This document shows, in pieces, positions 49,201 through 62,118 of a DNA stretch of 64,000 nt. Each line of letters starts with the position of its first letter. Position 1 is the stretch's first letter. Origin of the DNA: Drosophila persimilis (lineage: Eukaryota > Arthropoda > Insecta > Diptera > Drosophilidae); NCBI RefSeq assembly GCF_003286085.1, contig NW_020825298.1, positions 13,826,001 to 13,890,000 of the forward strand, read 5' to 3'. The notes under the pieces are model-generated. The model was not told the DNA's origin. It searched no databases and saw nothing but the letters and a program-made list of their open reading frames with translations. Position numbers and translations under genes: made by a program.

Positions 49201-52200
49201 GTGGGCGGGGTGGAGCATCCAGACGGCATCAAAAATGTTGTCATTAAATTCCGCGATTGCGGTGCTTGGGTGGAGGGGGGCTTTCCTCGTTTCTTTTTTT
49301 CGGCGGGTGCCCCTGCAACAGAAATTGCATTTCATATTTTATTCACGATGCACATGGGCCAAAAAGTGCAACAAAAAACATTTGGTTCGGGACGAAAGGG
49401 ATGGCCAGAGGGCGGGGTACGCCGCCCGGGCCATACACACAGCATATGGTACGAGTACATATATAGTATGTACATACATGCCCCCGGGGCTATGCTGCCA
49501 CAGCCACTGCCGCTTACCGCCATTCGTGGCCCTCTCCATGCCATCGATTCACGCACCCATGAATGTATTCAATTGCATTTTCGCATTGCCTACTTACAGG
49601 CGAAATTTCCCATTCCCTTGTTGTAGCCGTTGCATGTTGCACATAAAATCCATTGCTAAATAACGGTTAATGCAAAACAGCGACAACATTGCAGCAACAG
49701 CAGCAGCAGCAACAACAACAACAGCAACAAAATTGTGTTGCAACAACGAGAGAAGAGCGGTTTTTGATACCCTTTAAAAGAGAGGGTGTTGTGCCCTAGA
49801 GGAGATCTTTGTATCTAGTGTGTGTATTCCTATTAAAAGTCGATATAATCGGTGAAAAATATGTTTTTGATGAAGAATGAATCAGAATCTACAATTCAGG
49901 GATGATATTATTCGTATTTTCATGATCGGCATCAATAGGGGATTCGATAAAATCATATTTATCTATTTTTCTATCCTTTTACTACATTTTCTGTGGCTAA
50001 AATGTTCCACAGTTCCTTCTTTGAGCTGCAAACCCCTAAGATCTGATTACCATATCACACAGATATCATAGATAGTAGTCGATAAAATCCTTAGGCTCTT
50101 ATGTTTCGTTAAAGATTCGACACAAATGAATGAATATCGAAAAACATGGCCCTCCAAAGAGTATCTGCATCTTCCACTCTCTAAGACCGAAGCCTCCTCC
50201 TCCGTTTCATTGTTGTTTTTGCTGAATTTCGAAAATTACACACAAAATGGTCGTCGAATTTTAAATCATTTCGGCACACACGATACGATGTGGGGTTCCG
50301 AAAGAGCGGTAGAGATAATGCCAGAGATAGGAGGATATACCCGTGGAAGTGCGAATACTGGGAGGATTATGGGGCACAGGGCGCGGAGGGAGTGGGGGTG
50401 GGGGGGCATAGTTTGCCATTTTGTTGTAATTGCTTTTGGCCCGGGCCTAGTATATACAAAAGCTCTGGGCCCGACTGTTTAGACTTGTTATAGCACTGTG
50501 TTATGGGGCGTCAGTTGATAATGGCAGCCTCGTTATGCCCCTCTCATTGGGGGCTATTTGTGGGGTTCTTGTTTAGTCGGCGCTGCGCTGCATTTCTGCA
50601 ATTGGCTGTTGCTTTTGGCTAAAATATGGCCCGCGTTTTATTTAACGCTTTGTTTGGCAATCCGGCGTAGAGGAGGTGACTATTCTCGACGCCTGATGGT
50701 AGTTTTTCCTATAGAGAGAGTCAAGTGCTGCGTTGCGTGGGGGTGCGTGGGGGGTGTGTCAGAAGAGGCGTTCAGTAATCGCGTTCATATTGCTAGGCCT
50801 CGGCTTATAACGCTTTCGAAAATGTTTGTGTTTGTTTTTTTGGTTTCAGCAAATTGCAAAAAGAGAATCGAATTTTTGTGGTTTATGTCATGATGGCTTT
50901 TAGGTGGGGATGGGGGAGGCTTTCGTATTTGGAATGCGGTTTCAATATAGAGAGAAGATTCACATAAAAGAAGATGTTTCAATGGAAGGGGTTCAAAAAT
51001 GATGGATAGTACACGTACTTATGGGGAAAGTATGGAAGTTTTCTTTACAATTACCCGAATAACGAAATAAAAAAGATATTTCAGACAAAAAATGTGTGTT
51101 ATAATTATTTTTAAAGGCTGCAAATTTTCTTTAATGTAGAGAATATTTTTTGTATATTTTTTTCCGCCTTTAACTTAGAATTATTATATTTCGGTCTTTT
51201 ATCAACATCTATTGAAAATCCTGTACCAAAAATCGAGGATCTCTGAAAGAAACTATAGCTTAATCGTTACTCGCTACTCATTTACTCGCTTAGGTTACTC
51301 GTTACTCCTTTTCTCTGCACTTGAACCTTTTTGAAACAAAGCATGAACAATGGGCTATGAAAATGGCTCCCCAGCAACCTCTCATCTCAATCAAAGCCCT
51401 CCCAAAAGGCTTTCAAACGTAATCTTCCCATCGAAACCTTTTGAATTAACTGTACCCCATAGGCAATGCAGCAGCCTCACCCTCAGAATAGACACGTTGT
51501 TTGTCCGCGCCACCAGAGAACTACCTTTTGTATCAACTGTACCCGCAAATAGTAGCCGTAATGAAATATGAAATTTCATTGTTTAACATATTGGTTACTA
51601 GGGTTTCCCCCCATCCCCCCCCACCCTTTTCCGCAGATTTTTCCACATTACGAGTGGAATTCCACTTTGTTTTAGCATAAAGCCTGGCCACAAAATGCAA
51701 TTAAAATAATTTGCCAATAATAATATGCAAATTTCGCCAGCGACAGAAAGTGCCATAAAATCTGCGGGTTGCATATCCCTGTGTGTCCTGCAACCTGCCA
51801 CTCGATGAGCAATTTTCGTTATCTAAATAATTATTTGGTAAATTGCTTTGTGAATTGCAGACGTCGAAAATTCACAGACCACAAATGACAAAAACAAACG
51901 AAATTTGAAAAAAAAAAACCGCGAAATAAAATGCCGATCCATGCTATTTTGGAATTAATCTCTAAAATATACGAAAACCCCACTGCACCCAACGCACTCT
52001 TTCCTATCCGTAGTTCCATATGCGAACTGCTTTATTAATATTAATTGAAAATAAATGCACCATAAGCCGCCGCATCGGTCAAAGAGCAGCCGGCAGCCCC
52101 ATTGGGGAAATGGCTGGGGACTCCAGTGGACTGTGGACTGTGGAGTGCGGAGTGAAGAGGAGGCTGTGTGTCTGTGGCCAAAAATGTTGTAAAATTGCGA

Positions 52201-52911
52201 ATAATTAAATGGCAACCAATAAAATATGCAAATGAGTTGCACGAACGACACACAACGGGCAGTGGACAGAGGGTAGAGTGGGGGATAAGTGGCAGTGGAA
52301 TATTTGCAAAATGACATGAAGTATGGTGTGTGTAATGGTGAAGCAGATCCCTCAAAGGGTGCTATAGAGGCGGTGCAGCAGAGGATGGAGAGAGAAGGCC
52401 AGATACAGATACAGATCTATAGATCCGGCATATCGATCGGCATGGCACATAAAGAGATCCCTCTTTTGGCCCCTTACATGCACGAATATAGTAAGATATA
52501 TCCGTTTACACTCAAGAGTACTAGATATCAAGTAATATTCCTCTGTTCAAGGCTATAATCTTTTGATTAGACACTTATAGGGCCCCAGAGAGACATTTTA
52601 CATTAAAGAGAACGTTCTAATGACCATCTTTCACTTAGGATATTCAAGAATTTCGTAATTGAATCCAAGTTAAGATTATAAACATCAATTAATCCAACTT
52701 TAAGAGCAAATTATAATAAGAATAAGATAAAGAAATAAAAGCTCTTGCTTTTTTCCATAAACGTTCCATCAATTACTGAATATAAAATGGACTTAAAATC
52801 AAATTTATTTTTTAATAATGTCACCATTAAATTCTCTATTTCGACGTCTTTTTTGTTGTGTTGAATCGCTAGAATTATACATTTTTGTGCTTTTTTTTAC
52901 GACCTATTCAG

Positions 52912-54040
52912 GCATTGGATTACGATTGTGAGGTTCAGGGCCAACAGGACATACCGCAGGCCATCCAACTGCTGGGAGAGATGAACAGCAATGTGAAACA
53001 GGTCACAGACCTCGTGGAGGGCATGCTGCAGCGAGTGAAGCGCGGAGAGCTGACCACAGAGTACGGATTGAGTTTCCTGGAGGTGAAATATCATATGCTG
53101 TTGGACTACTTGATCAATCTGACGTATGTGGTGCTGCGCAAGTGCTCCGGCGAGACCATCGAGGGGGATCCCTCCATCGAGCGGCTCATTGAGATACGCA
53201 CTGTGCTGGAGAAGATCCGACCCATCGATCACAAGTTGCGCTACCAGATCGACAAGCTGGTCAAGACGGCCACCACGGGAGTGTCGAGCAGTACAGATCC
53301 GATACTGTACAAACCGAATCCGGATGAGATGATGAGCAGTGCCGCTGGGGCGGACAATGACGACGAGGACGAGGACGATGATGCGCAGGCAGGCAGCGAC
53401 AGCGATGAGGACGAGGATGAGGAGGACGAGGCAGGAGCAGGTGCAGCGAAAAAGCCACGGAAGGCCGCAACAGCAGGAAAATCGGGAGTCTATGTGCCGC
53501 CACGCATCAAACCCGTGTACTACGATGGCGATGAAAAGGATGCCGACAAGGAGAAGAAGGCCTTGGACAGGGCCAAGAAGAGGGCCATCACGTGAGTATC
53601 CAACACAAGAGTTTTCCGAGCTTCCATTCATCATTATTACTTTCTCCTCCAGCTCCTCCATGCTGCAAGACCTCAAAGAGGAGTATTTGGACGCCCCAAC
53701 AGAGATATCTTCGGGCTCAAGGGCCCAACAGATCCTCTCCAATGCCCAGAAGGAGAAGCAGGAGTACGAGGAGACCTATCTGATGCGTCTGCCAGTGACC
53801 AAAGCGGAGAAGCATCGCCAGAGGAAGCTCACCACGTTGGGTAAGCACTTTGAGCACAACCCTTTAAAGAGCTAAATCCTAATCCTAATGTACTTTGCAG
53901 GCACACTGGGCGAGGAAATTCTGGGTGAAATCAGTCGGGAATCGGCGCTGCGGGGAGATGGCAGCAAAAAGCGCAAGTTGGCCAAGTCCCGGGGCAAGGG
54001 AAAGAAGAAGGGCAGTGGAAAAAAGCGAAAGTTTAATTAA
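52912..54040 (+). CDS. CG11030: Neuroguidin (Sas10/Utp3/C1D family), first exon not found
   Basis: Three exons are clear: 52912-53591, 53653-53840 and 53901-54040, separated by 61- and 60-nt introns and joining to 335 residues plus stop. The first of them starts right after an acceptor (CCTATTCAG) and has no ATG before its conserved part. A short upstream exon ending on a codon boundary must supply the start; I could not find it. The N-terminal 90 residues are the Sas10/C1D domain (GLSFLEVKYHMLLDYL, then IEIRTVLEKIRPIDHKLRYQ). An acidic Asp/Glu run and a YVPPRIKPVYYD element follow, then RAITSSMLQDLKEEYLDAPTEI and a basic KKRKL/KKKGSGKKRK tail for nucleolar targeting. This matches neuroguidin along its length. 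The family takes part in small-subunit rRNA processing, and in vertebrates binds eIF4E/CPEB. The symbol is recalled from synteny. Confidence 0.9.
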
Positions 54041-54334
54041 TCGGAAAGATTCTGAGGATACAATTATAGTTTTTAAACATTTTTAAGCACTCGAGACTTT
54101 TCTTCGATTACTTGAGATCTTCCATTAAGTTTTTGCTTTAGTTGAACTCCGTTTTTCATATAGTTTTTCATTAGAGAACCTCAGTTGATATTTTCATTGG
54201 ATAATGTTACGTTTTTTATAATCAAATTTCCATTAAAGTTTTCTTATATTTTTCCACAAAACCAAAACTGTGTGTTTTCTCTATTTATTTTTAATAGTTT
54301 TTTTTTAAGATACGTAAACATAAAATATATTCCA

Positions 54335-54340
54335 AATAAA
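54335..54340 (+). terminator. Poly(A) signal AATAAA, neuroguidin
   Basis: First canonical AATAAA downstream of the neuroguidin stop, about 295 nt away. It is the likely 3' end unless the A-rich tract beyond is also transcribed. Confidence 0.5.
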
Positions 54341-55616
54341 ATATAATATAATATATACAAAAAGGCGCATTGTAAACTGCATACAAATTTAGGCCACAAA
54401 ATTAAACATTTAAGTTGCAATTATTCAATTAAAAACATTATGCAAACAAAAACTAAATTAAGTAAATTTTAAACAAAAAAAAAACAAAATTCCAAATTAA
54501 AAACTTTGTCTAGTAATATATTACAAAAAAAAACGAAAAATAAAATTTCCAAATTAAAAATTTAACACTTAAGGCACAGCAAAATTAATCTTAAAGGATA
54601 ACCAAAACATATTTCGTTGTTTTTAGGAGTCAAACCAAAATACAAATTAAACAACTTTTGGGCAAAAGAAATCGTTCGGCAGAAGCTTTAGTTTTTCCGG
54701 AAAAATCACTTAAGTTGAAATAGAAATTGAAACCACAAAATTCAAAAATGCAGATAAGACAAAAATATTGTAAAAAGAAAAGAAATTCCAAAAACCAAAA
54801 CCAAAAGCAAAAACTAACAAAAAACCAATACAAAAAACGAACAAACTTCAGTGACAAAAAGCAGATGCCTTAACAAGAGACCGGTTTATACAGTAAGAAA
54901 GAAAATCGAATGAAAAATCGAAAACAAAAAACGAAACAATTTTGACAACAAATTTTTATGTTGGCCTATAGAAAAAGAAAAGCAATGAACGAAAGAAAGA
55001 CTATATAGAACTATGATAACGTAAGCCCCACCCAAAAACCAAAAAAACGAATATAAAAGACGAAAAAAAACTATAAAAAACAGAGCAAATATTTGAGAAA
55101 CAAAAGCCAGAAAAAAACCCGTGTGGAAAGTTCTTTTAGTTTGAAAGAGAAAAACTCCTAAAAACAACTGAATTTAGACACAAAATTTTATATATTTCTT
55201 ATATATATATAATGATTAAATTTAAAATTAAGCAAAAACCAAATTTTGAATAACCAAAAACGAAAGAGATGCTACGTCCACTTGAAAAGTTTTTAAAATT
55301 ATGAAAAAAACGAAAGCAGTTTATGTAGAATGCGCGCAATAGATGGTTGGATGGATGGATGGATCGATCGGAGAGAAATATATTAAAATATATTATTAAT
55401 TACTATCATTAAATGTAAAAACCATAAAACAAAACAAAAACACCATAAATCCTAGCACTAAGATTATATAAGAAAGCAAAGCAAAGCAAAACTTTTGGCT
55501 TTTACAACCAACTTTGACGAAGAAAAGTGAAATTTATTCGAAATTTTCTCAAGAGACAAACAACTTTGTCGTGTTTTTGGCTATAAACTTTAATGGACAT
55601 ATGAAGGAGGGACATA

Positions 55617-55645
55617 TGGATGGATGGATGGATGGATGGATGGAT
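55617..55645. repeat. (GGAT)n microsatellite
   Basis: About seven tandem GGAT units; a shorter GGAT run lies at 55346-55364. Confidence 0.9.
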
Positions 55646-57565
55646 CGTAAGGCAGACTCAAGGACAAGCGAAGAAAGAAATTACCACATAAATGCAATAG
55701 AACTCGAAATTATTTACAGGCAGAACAAACAGCAGAACAGCAAACGGCAAACAGCAGAATGTTTTCTTAAATCTAATCCAAATAAATTAATTTAATTAAT
55801 TTATTTATGTGTTGAAAGCTGAAAGACTGAATATGTTAAAACGAACTAAAAAAAAACAAAAAAAAACAAAACGAAGAAACAAAAAACCAAAATGAAACGA
55901 ACGAAAGAAAAAACGAAGCGAATGAATAATGAAAAGAAATGTAAAACTTTTTCTCAAGCGATCGATGTGTACGAACTTAAATAATTTTAATAGCCGAATT
56001 TCTAGCACAAATTTTTACTAAAAACCAAACCGAAGAAGATGACTAAAACATGGATTTTTTCTCTATCATTTTCTATCGACAATTGCAAATCGCTTTTGAT
56101 TTTCGTATGATTATTTTGCGTTAATTTTCTTTTGAATTTCCATTCAAAATGCAAATTGTTCCTCTTTTTGTGTATGTAAATGAGAAATGTGAAAATGCGG
56201 TGGAAGAAAGCATGAGAAAATATATTGCAGAAACGTGTAAAGAGAACAAAAACAAACGAGAAGAAAACGAAACAAAAGTGAAAACAACCAAACAAAAGTC
56301 GCCTTAGCCAAGCACCACAAAGCAAAAAACAAAAGCAACAAAAACGATACGATACGAAACGAAACGAAATGAAAAACTTTGTAAAACCAAACAAAATACT
56401 ATACTAAAATACCAAACAAAAAATACCACAATTATTTGTTGTAATTTAAAATAATCGAAACACACACACACGCAACAACATCAACAGCAACAACAAAATA
56501 GTGCAAAAAGTTCAAAAAAAAAATCGAAAAAAAATGTAATTTAATTTTTATAGCCAAAAGAGGAAGGAAATCCGAAAGGAGGATGGGATCTGGATGAGGT
56601 TGAAGATGGGGTACATCCAGCGATGGATCGAATGGATCATTTAGTTCTTAAGAAGCAGAAAACACTCGAAGAAATTCTGAAACGCGAGCAATTGTTTGAC
56701 TTAGTGATAAAAATACAGTTTAATACTCTTACTCTTACTCGTATGTTTTTTACTCAACACACCACAAAAATTCGAGCTTAAATTATTTTCCAAAAACAAA
56801 ACAAAAAATTCCATTTGGCAATTGGTTCTCCAAAAAGATTTTTTTAAAAGAAAGAACAAATGTTGTATAAAAAACACACAGAATTTGATAGAGCGGGAGC
56901 AGAAACAGGAGCATGATAATGATATGATGATAAGTTTACGATGTATAATGTTTAAATGTGTGGAAAATGGTTGGCCCTCATATGTAAAATTGATCTACTT
57001 ATATAAGTTTAATTAATCTACCAATAATTAATAAGCAAACAACAACCATTAAAACCATAACTATAATATGATAAATTCCAAAAACAAAAACAAAAAGCCC
57101 AAAACCGAAAATCTGAAACGGTTGATAAATTACAAATTAAAGCAAAAACTAAAGAAATTTTGTGGATTTTTTTGTATTTAGTGGGTGCTGTAGGGATTGC
57201 TTTTTGGAGACAGGAAGTGGGTATAAGATGTGCGATTAGATCTGGTATACTATCCCAAAAAAGATGTATCTATGAGCCTGATCCATAATCTATGAAAATC
57301 TTGGGAGTAATGAATTGAATCCGAGGACAAAAATCCATAAAATCCAGGCATACTCCCTTCTACATCCTCTATAGTCACAGTCCTTGGGGACTCTGGTTCT
57401 TTACCTTTTTCAGATTAAATTCTCTTCGATCCTTGTCTAATAGCTCAAGTCCTCGATTGCACCTTTTGGATTTTAAAATTGATAGCGCCAACACCCATCT
57501 CGACTATATTCTATTTTTCGCCTTTCAAATACCTTTAATTTATTTATACATTTATATATTACTCG

Positions 57566-57571
57566 TTTATT
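57566..57571 (-). terminator. Poly(A) signal, obst-E distal isoform
   Basis: Minus-strand AATAAA about 120 nt after the stop codon of the distal terminal exon. Confidence 0.6.
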
Positions 57572-57691
57572 CAATACGCAAACAATAAAACGTTACAGTT
57601 ACATATTTACAAAATACAAAATAATAATTATTGCACAGGAAATTTTAAACTTTCAGCCTCTCTCTGGGCAAACACTGGGGCTCTCTCCGCC

Positions 57692-60600
57692 TTAAAATTT
57701 TCCTTGCTTCTCGGCCTTCAGCTTCTGCTTTTCCTTCAGCAGAGCATAGCACTCGGGCACCTTGTTGTAGAAGTCGCAGAGCTTCGACTCCGAATTGAAG
57801 GCCAGATACTTGCCGCAGTTGTACAGACGCGGATGTCCATTCACGCAGACAAAGTACTTCTTGCAGGTCTGCGGATGACGGTAGTAGCGGAGCTCTCCCT
57901 CGGGACTGACATCCACCTCGGGGGCAATGGCATCGACGGGCTCGGCGGCAGGGCAATTGAAGCCCAGGAAGGCTTCGGCATTGCAGCTTCCGACTAGATC
58001 GGGCCAGTCGCACTGGTACGTCTCCTCGTTGAAGGCCAGTCCCTCGGGGCACTTGGTGAGGCTTGCCACACCGTGGGCGCAGTTGCGGTAGACGCCGCAC
58101 TTGGTCTCGTCTCCGTTGGGGTAGAAACCAAACTGTCGGGGGCATTCGTCTGTGCCGTTGGCAGGCTGCAGTCGCGCCCTCTCCTTGCAGGTGGAATACG
58201 GCGCGTAGGTGCACTCTCCTGTGGCTTTGGTTCTCTGGTGGAAGAGCAGGCCATCGGGACAGAGCTTCGGCGTGGGCACATCATCCAGGCATTCTGTGTA
58301 GGCATCGCACTGATCCCCGGAAGCAAAGCGACCATTTGGGAAAGGGCATTCGGGGGAGGAGAGAACTGGAAGGAAATAAGAAATATATATTTTAGAACAG
58401 GAATTATACGTCTGGGAAAGTTCTATAAAAATAATTCCAGATATCTCTTCGTTTTCCTTAACAAATTTCCATTCTTTATTTTGTGCAAAGCAAAAGATAC
58501 AAAAGATTCAATTTGCCAACGATCTTTAACTACAGACTAGAAAACTCGAGCAAACTCATATGCCACATGTTGCATGGCCTTTTTTTGCATGGGGTTAGTC
58601 TTCCAAAAAAAAAACACACTCCTTTAGTTCTTGGATCTGGCGTGGGCACGAGCCGCCTTGATCTGGGCACCCTTCTCCCTGATTTCACTGCTGCAGTTGG
58701 GGACATTCTCAATGTCGTCGCACTGGTTGAGCTCCTGATTGAAGGCCTGATCCTCGCCGCAGCCAATGCGGCGTGGACGTCCCTCAATGCAGATGAAATA
58801 CAGCTGGCAGTTGTCCGGGGAAGGATGGAAGGTGTAGTCGGCCTCCTGCTCGCCCAGGAGCTCGGACTTGAAGGCAGGGGCAGGGCAGCTGAAGCCCAGG
58901 AAAGCCTCGGCATCGCACTCCTCGACCTGATCGGGCCAGTCGCACTTGTAGGTGGACGGATTCCAGGCCAGACCCGCCGGACAGTCGAACACGAAGCCCT
59001 TGCCGGAAGCACAGTTCATGAACTGTCCGCAGTGGCTGGCATCGCCCATGCGGTAGTAACCGAACTGATGGGGACAATCCTCCGTGGGCTGGGCGCTCTG
59101 CAGGCGGGACTGGGCCTGACTGCACTCCACATCGATGGGATAGCTGCAGGGATAGCCAGTGGACTTCTCGTTGTAGAACAGACCGTCGGGACAGAGCTTC
59201 TCCTCGGCCACACCATTCTTGCACTCGATGTAGGCATCGCAGGATCCAGACACAGGAGCAGTGCCGTTCGCCTCCCGACATCCTCCGGCGGCGGCGGCAG
59301 CTGAAAGATAAAACAGTTTGAGGGTCAATAAGGCTCACGTTGGATGGTGGGGCGCGGGCGAGCTTACCTCTAATGATTTTTAATGATGGAGATGCTGCCT
59401 CTTCTATATACTTTTTTTTTTTGTAACTATTTTATGATCGAAACATTTCGCGCAACATTTGCCCACGGGGCCAATGGCCATTAATGGACGCGACAATGGC
59501 AATGTCTTGTCTTCGTTTTTACAGCGGATCTTGAAATTATAATGAAATTGTATGCGGCACAACACACCCCGTTTGTTGAACCCGCGTGGGTTTTGTGTAC
59601 TTTTGTTTTTTGTTGGGGGAATTCCAATTATATTTACATTCGAAAGAAATGGGTTTGAACAACACGCTTTGACTATTAGATTGTGGGATCAATGTGGGGA
59701 TGGGCTTTTGTGGTATGAAATTATCCAATGTTTGTCATAGCTGTGTCAAGGTTTCTCAATATTACTCGTTAGAGTGCGGTTTATAAACATTTAAGTGCAA
59801 ATATCGATACGAGAAATGCGGTTAGACAAGAAAGAGGTGGGTGCGAATTTTTTAATCAACTTTTACTTGAATTTATTTCAAAATGCAAATTTATTCATCA
59901 CTTGTACGAGTGTTTGTTTAATTATTCAATTTTATTAGCATTTTCATATCTTTAGACATATTTTATTTAGGCAATGACTACACTTTCGTATAAATTAGGT
60001 CATAAATAGCGATGTTCCGTATAAATAAAGAAATCAATAGCTAATTTTCGTATAACTAAGGAAATAAATACTGGATTTCCGTATAAATTAGGAAATAAAT
60101 ACTGGATTTTAAATACTACATTTCCGATTAAATTATAAAATAAATGATGAATAATGAAAGATGATAAATCTATTATTAAATAAATTAAATAATTAAACAA
60201 AAGGAAATGTTTGGGAACATCTAATGTTCGTGCAGAAAAAGTCAAGGTTTTGTATACCAAAAGACCCCAGGCATATGCTGTATGTCAATTGCTACCAATT
60301 TTCCCACACTTTAACAAAACACCTCATGGCGTCCGCCATCTGTACTTCCCCCTTCCTTTAATCCGTCCCCAAATGGACAACGTGAACGAATGTTGGACTA
60401 AATTCAATGAGATCTGTCTCTGTCTCCCCTCCGAACAGAAGAAGATGCCAGAAGCCGAAGCTGAGACGCTTAAAGGTCACATTAACCGGCTGTGGGGCAC
60501 GCATCGCGGAGATGTATCTCGGAGATGTATCTCGGACTCCAACGTCACACACGAGTGTAAACCCGTTTTCGCCTTAGCTAAAGGTTATGCAATATTGATT

Positions 60601-62118
60601 TTTTTCTTTCTTACGGGCTTTTGCGTGTGAATCAAAATTCAACGAATAAAATGCCCATCGATTGACCTTGAAATATTGAAGAGATTTTAATGAAATGGAG
60701 ATTCCAAAGAGAAGAAAAGTTTGTTGCCTCAGTCTTTAGTTTCTTTCGTTTCGCTTTCCGCATTAATTACATTGCAGTTTTTGCAGAGTGTTTCTTATGA
60801 TTATTTAGTTTTCGACAACTCGTGCGATTTCCTGGCATTGTTGGCAAATCTTTATCTTTTTCGGTTGGTGCTCCCGTTGGGTGCATCGCAACCATCAAAG
60901 GGGTATGCCACTCTCAAAAGCCAGTTGCCTAATGGCCCGCAATGACGTTGCTCGATCCACGGAATTACTGCTGCTGTTGTGTGTAATTGAAGCTTATGCA
61001 AAATACGACTAATACGTGGGAATCGTGAGATTTCACTGGCTACAGCGATTTTTCGTTGTGGGTGCACGACTACTGTACTCGTAGTTTTTTTTAATTGTGG
61101 TGGCGCCTCTAACCAGGCGGTAATTATGGGGCTGTTCTGCTTAAAAGGTTTGACATGTGAATGGATTTTGAAGGAGAACTGCTACCAAATTAAAAAAAAT
61201 TAAACTAATTAGATTTCTAGTGAGAATTGGAAAAAAAAACTGCCATGTACATATATAAAATAAGTGCAAATTGTTCAAAGGGAAGGGCAGTTAATTATTG
61301 GTGTTCTTCTAAAAGGACGTGTTCGAAGGTTCGTTTCCTTAAACCTAAAGATTTATTGGTAGCAGTACCCACGGCTTTAAAAGTTGAATAATTCAATTAT
61401 TTGTAGAAAAACCAGCGAAAAGATATCCTTTAAAGATCATCAAAACTCATAGTAAGTATTCCCAGAAACTCTTAAAAAAACCCCCAAAATCATAGATCAT
61501 CCACAAAAAATGCTAACCAAAATTTACTTGAATTTATCTGAATTTTCATTCAAATCTATTATTTTTATTACATTTATTTAATAAATTCTTTTAATATTTT
61601 CTTTAAATAAATTCTTTTATTATTTTTGGATTCTTCTAGATTTAATTCCATTTAAAACTGGATTTAACAACCGAAAAAATTCTTCAAAATTATTTTAATC
61701 CAGAAAAACGGTAAGTGTTATTATTTTAAAGTCACTTTCGTTCAAAATATACCCGCATTTCCGAACTATCTAATTGATTTTTGATTTCTTGTTAAAATTA
61801 ACACTTTTTTAATTGAATTTACTTAAAGCGAAGATGAAGCAATGTGTTGAGTAATGTTAAGAGCCGCAAAACGAAACGATCGTTTCGCCTGCATATTCAA
61901 TATGGCTTTTGTCACCTTTTGGCATTCAAAGGTATGCGTTTGCTACGCGTTTAAAATATTTGTACCACTTGTACATACGTTTTCTAGTATAACCCACAAC
62001 CGATTTGAATATTCGTTTTGGCCATTAAAATGGAATATATTTTAGCTTTAAATGAATACTAACCCATGGAGCCAAACATGGCCAGGCACAACAAAGCACT
62101 GATAACTATTTTAGCCAT
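57692..62118 (-). CDS. obst-E: Obstructor-E, isoform using the distal terminal exon
   Basis: Exon 1 (62118-62064) encodes a signal peptide, MAKIVISALLCLAMFGSM, and ends one base into a codon before GTTAGT. It joins the exon at 58365-57692 (acceptor CTTATTTCCTTCCAG) to give 243 codons including stop, in frame. The mature protein has three peritrophin-A/CBM14 chitin-binding domains in tandem, each with six-cysteine spacing (CPFPNGRF..CDAYTEC..CPDGLLF; CPRQFGFY..CGVYRNC; CPAAEPVD..CKKYFVC), and a Lys-rich tail ending KQGKF. Three such domains plus a signal peptide is the obstructor layout; these secreted proteins organise chitin in larval cuticle. The intron skips the whole proximal terminal exon, so this product depends on passing the proximal acceptor and its poly(A) site. 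A DRE (59802) lies in the intron. Confidence 0.93.
58475..58480 (-). terminator. Poly(A) signal, obst-E proximal isoform
   Basis: Minus-strand AATAAA about 145 nt after the stop of the proximal terminal exon and before the distal exon's acceptor, so use of the proximal exon can end the transcript here. Confidence 0.6.
58624..62118 (-). CDS. obst-E: Obstructor-E, isoform using the proximal terminal exon
   Basis: The same signal-peptide exon (62118-62064) joins the exon at 59300-58624 (acceptor GTTTTATCTTTCAG) in frame, giving 244 codons including stop. After AAAAAGG come three CBM14 domains (CREANGTAPVSGSCDAYIEC; CPHQFGYYRMGDASHCGQF; CPAPAFKS..CQLYFICIEG) and a basic tail ending HARSKN. Domain order and length match the distal isoform, but the sequences differ widely, so the two exons are an old duplication kept as alternatives. 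The known fly gene has two such isoforms. An RGKY-like divergence of chitin-contact aromatics between them suggests different ligands or partners, which is inference. A donor-like GTAAGC upstream (59366) with a TATATAG behind it hints at a second start, but no ATG supports that. Confidence 0.93.
59301..62063 (-). other. obst-E first intron
   Basis: About 2.76 kb of AT-rich intron between the signal-peptide exon and the proximal terminal exon. A 139-codon plus-strand frame at 60211-60630 looks unremarkable and is not called. Three near-repeats of TTCCGTATAAATTAGGAAATAAA-like sequence lie around 60016-60130. Confidence 0.6.

Larger units (their letters stand above)
32160..52911. other. 20-kb gene-poor stretch between lipase and neuroguidin
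   Basis: No supportable coding exon was found. The DNA is a patchwork of AT-rich parts and GC-rich repeat-rich parts: A-rich at 33170-33730, GGAGG/GGTGG at 37390-37446, GATGTG at 43087-43117, CAG/CAA near 49700-49735, a C run at 46677-46696 and a G run near 45155-45178. Its frames are mostly repeat translations. The missing first exon of neuroguidin should lie here if it is close to the gene. Minisatellites and a DRE cluster are listed separately. Confidence 0.5.
54300..57140 (+). other. 2.8-kb A-rich strand-asymmetric tract
   Basis: The plus strand is dominated by A with CAAAA, AAACGAAA and AACCAAA words, with few G or T runs. GGAT repeats lie at about 55346-55364 and 55617-55645. There is no coding frame; long minus-strand frames here are Phe/Leu-rich shadows of the A runs. 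It may be a long alternative 3' untranslated region of neuroguidin, a noncoding RNA, or simply skewed DNA. Confidence 0.45.

Noticed and set aside
49765-49800. ATACCCT...AGAGGGT hairpin resembling ends of common fly transposon remnants
   Set aside because: Only a short imperfect match; no second end or target duplication found.
53261-53742. Long minus-strand frames across neuroguidin
   Set aside because: Antisense shadows of conserved coding exons.
59366-59420. TATATAG plus a GTAAGC donor upstream of the proximal obst-E exon, as an alternative promoter
   Set aside because: The implied exon has no ATG and the initiator is weak; kept only as a remark in the gene entry.
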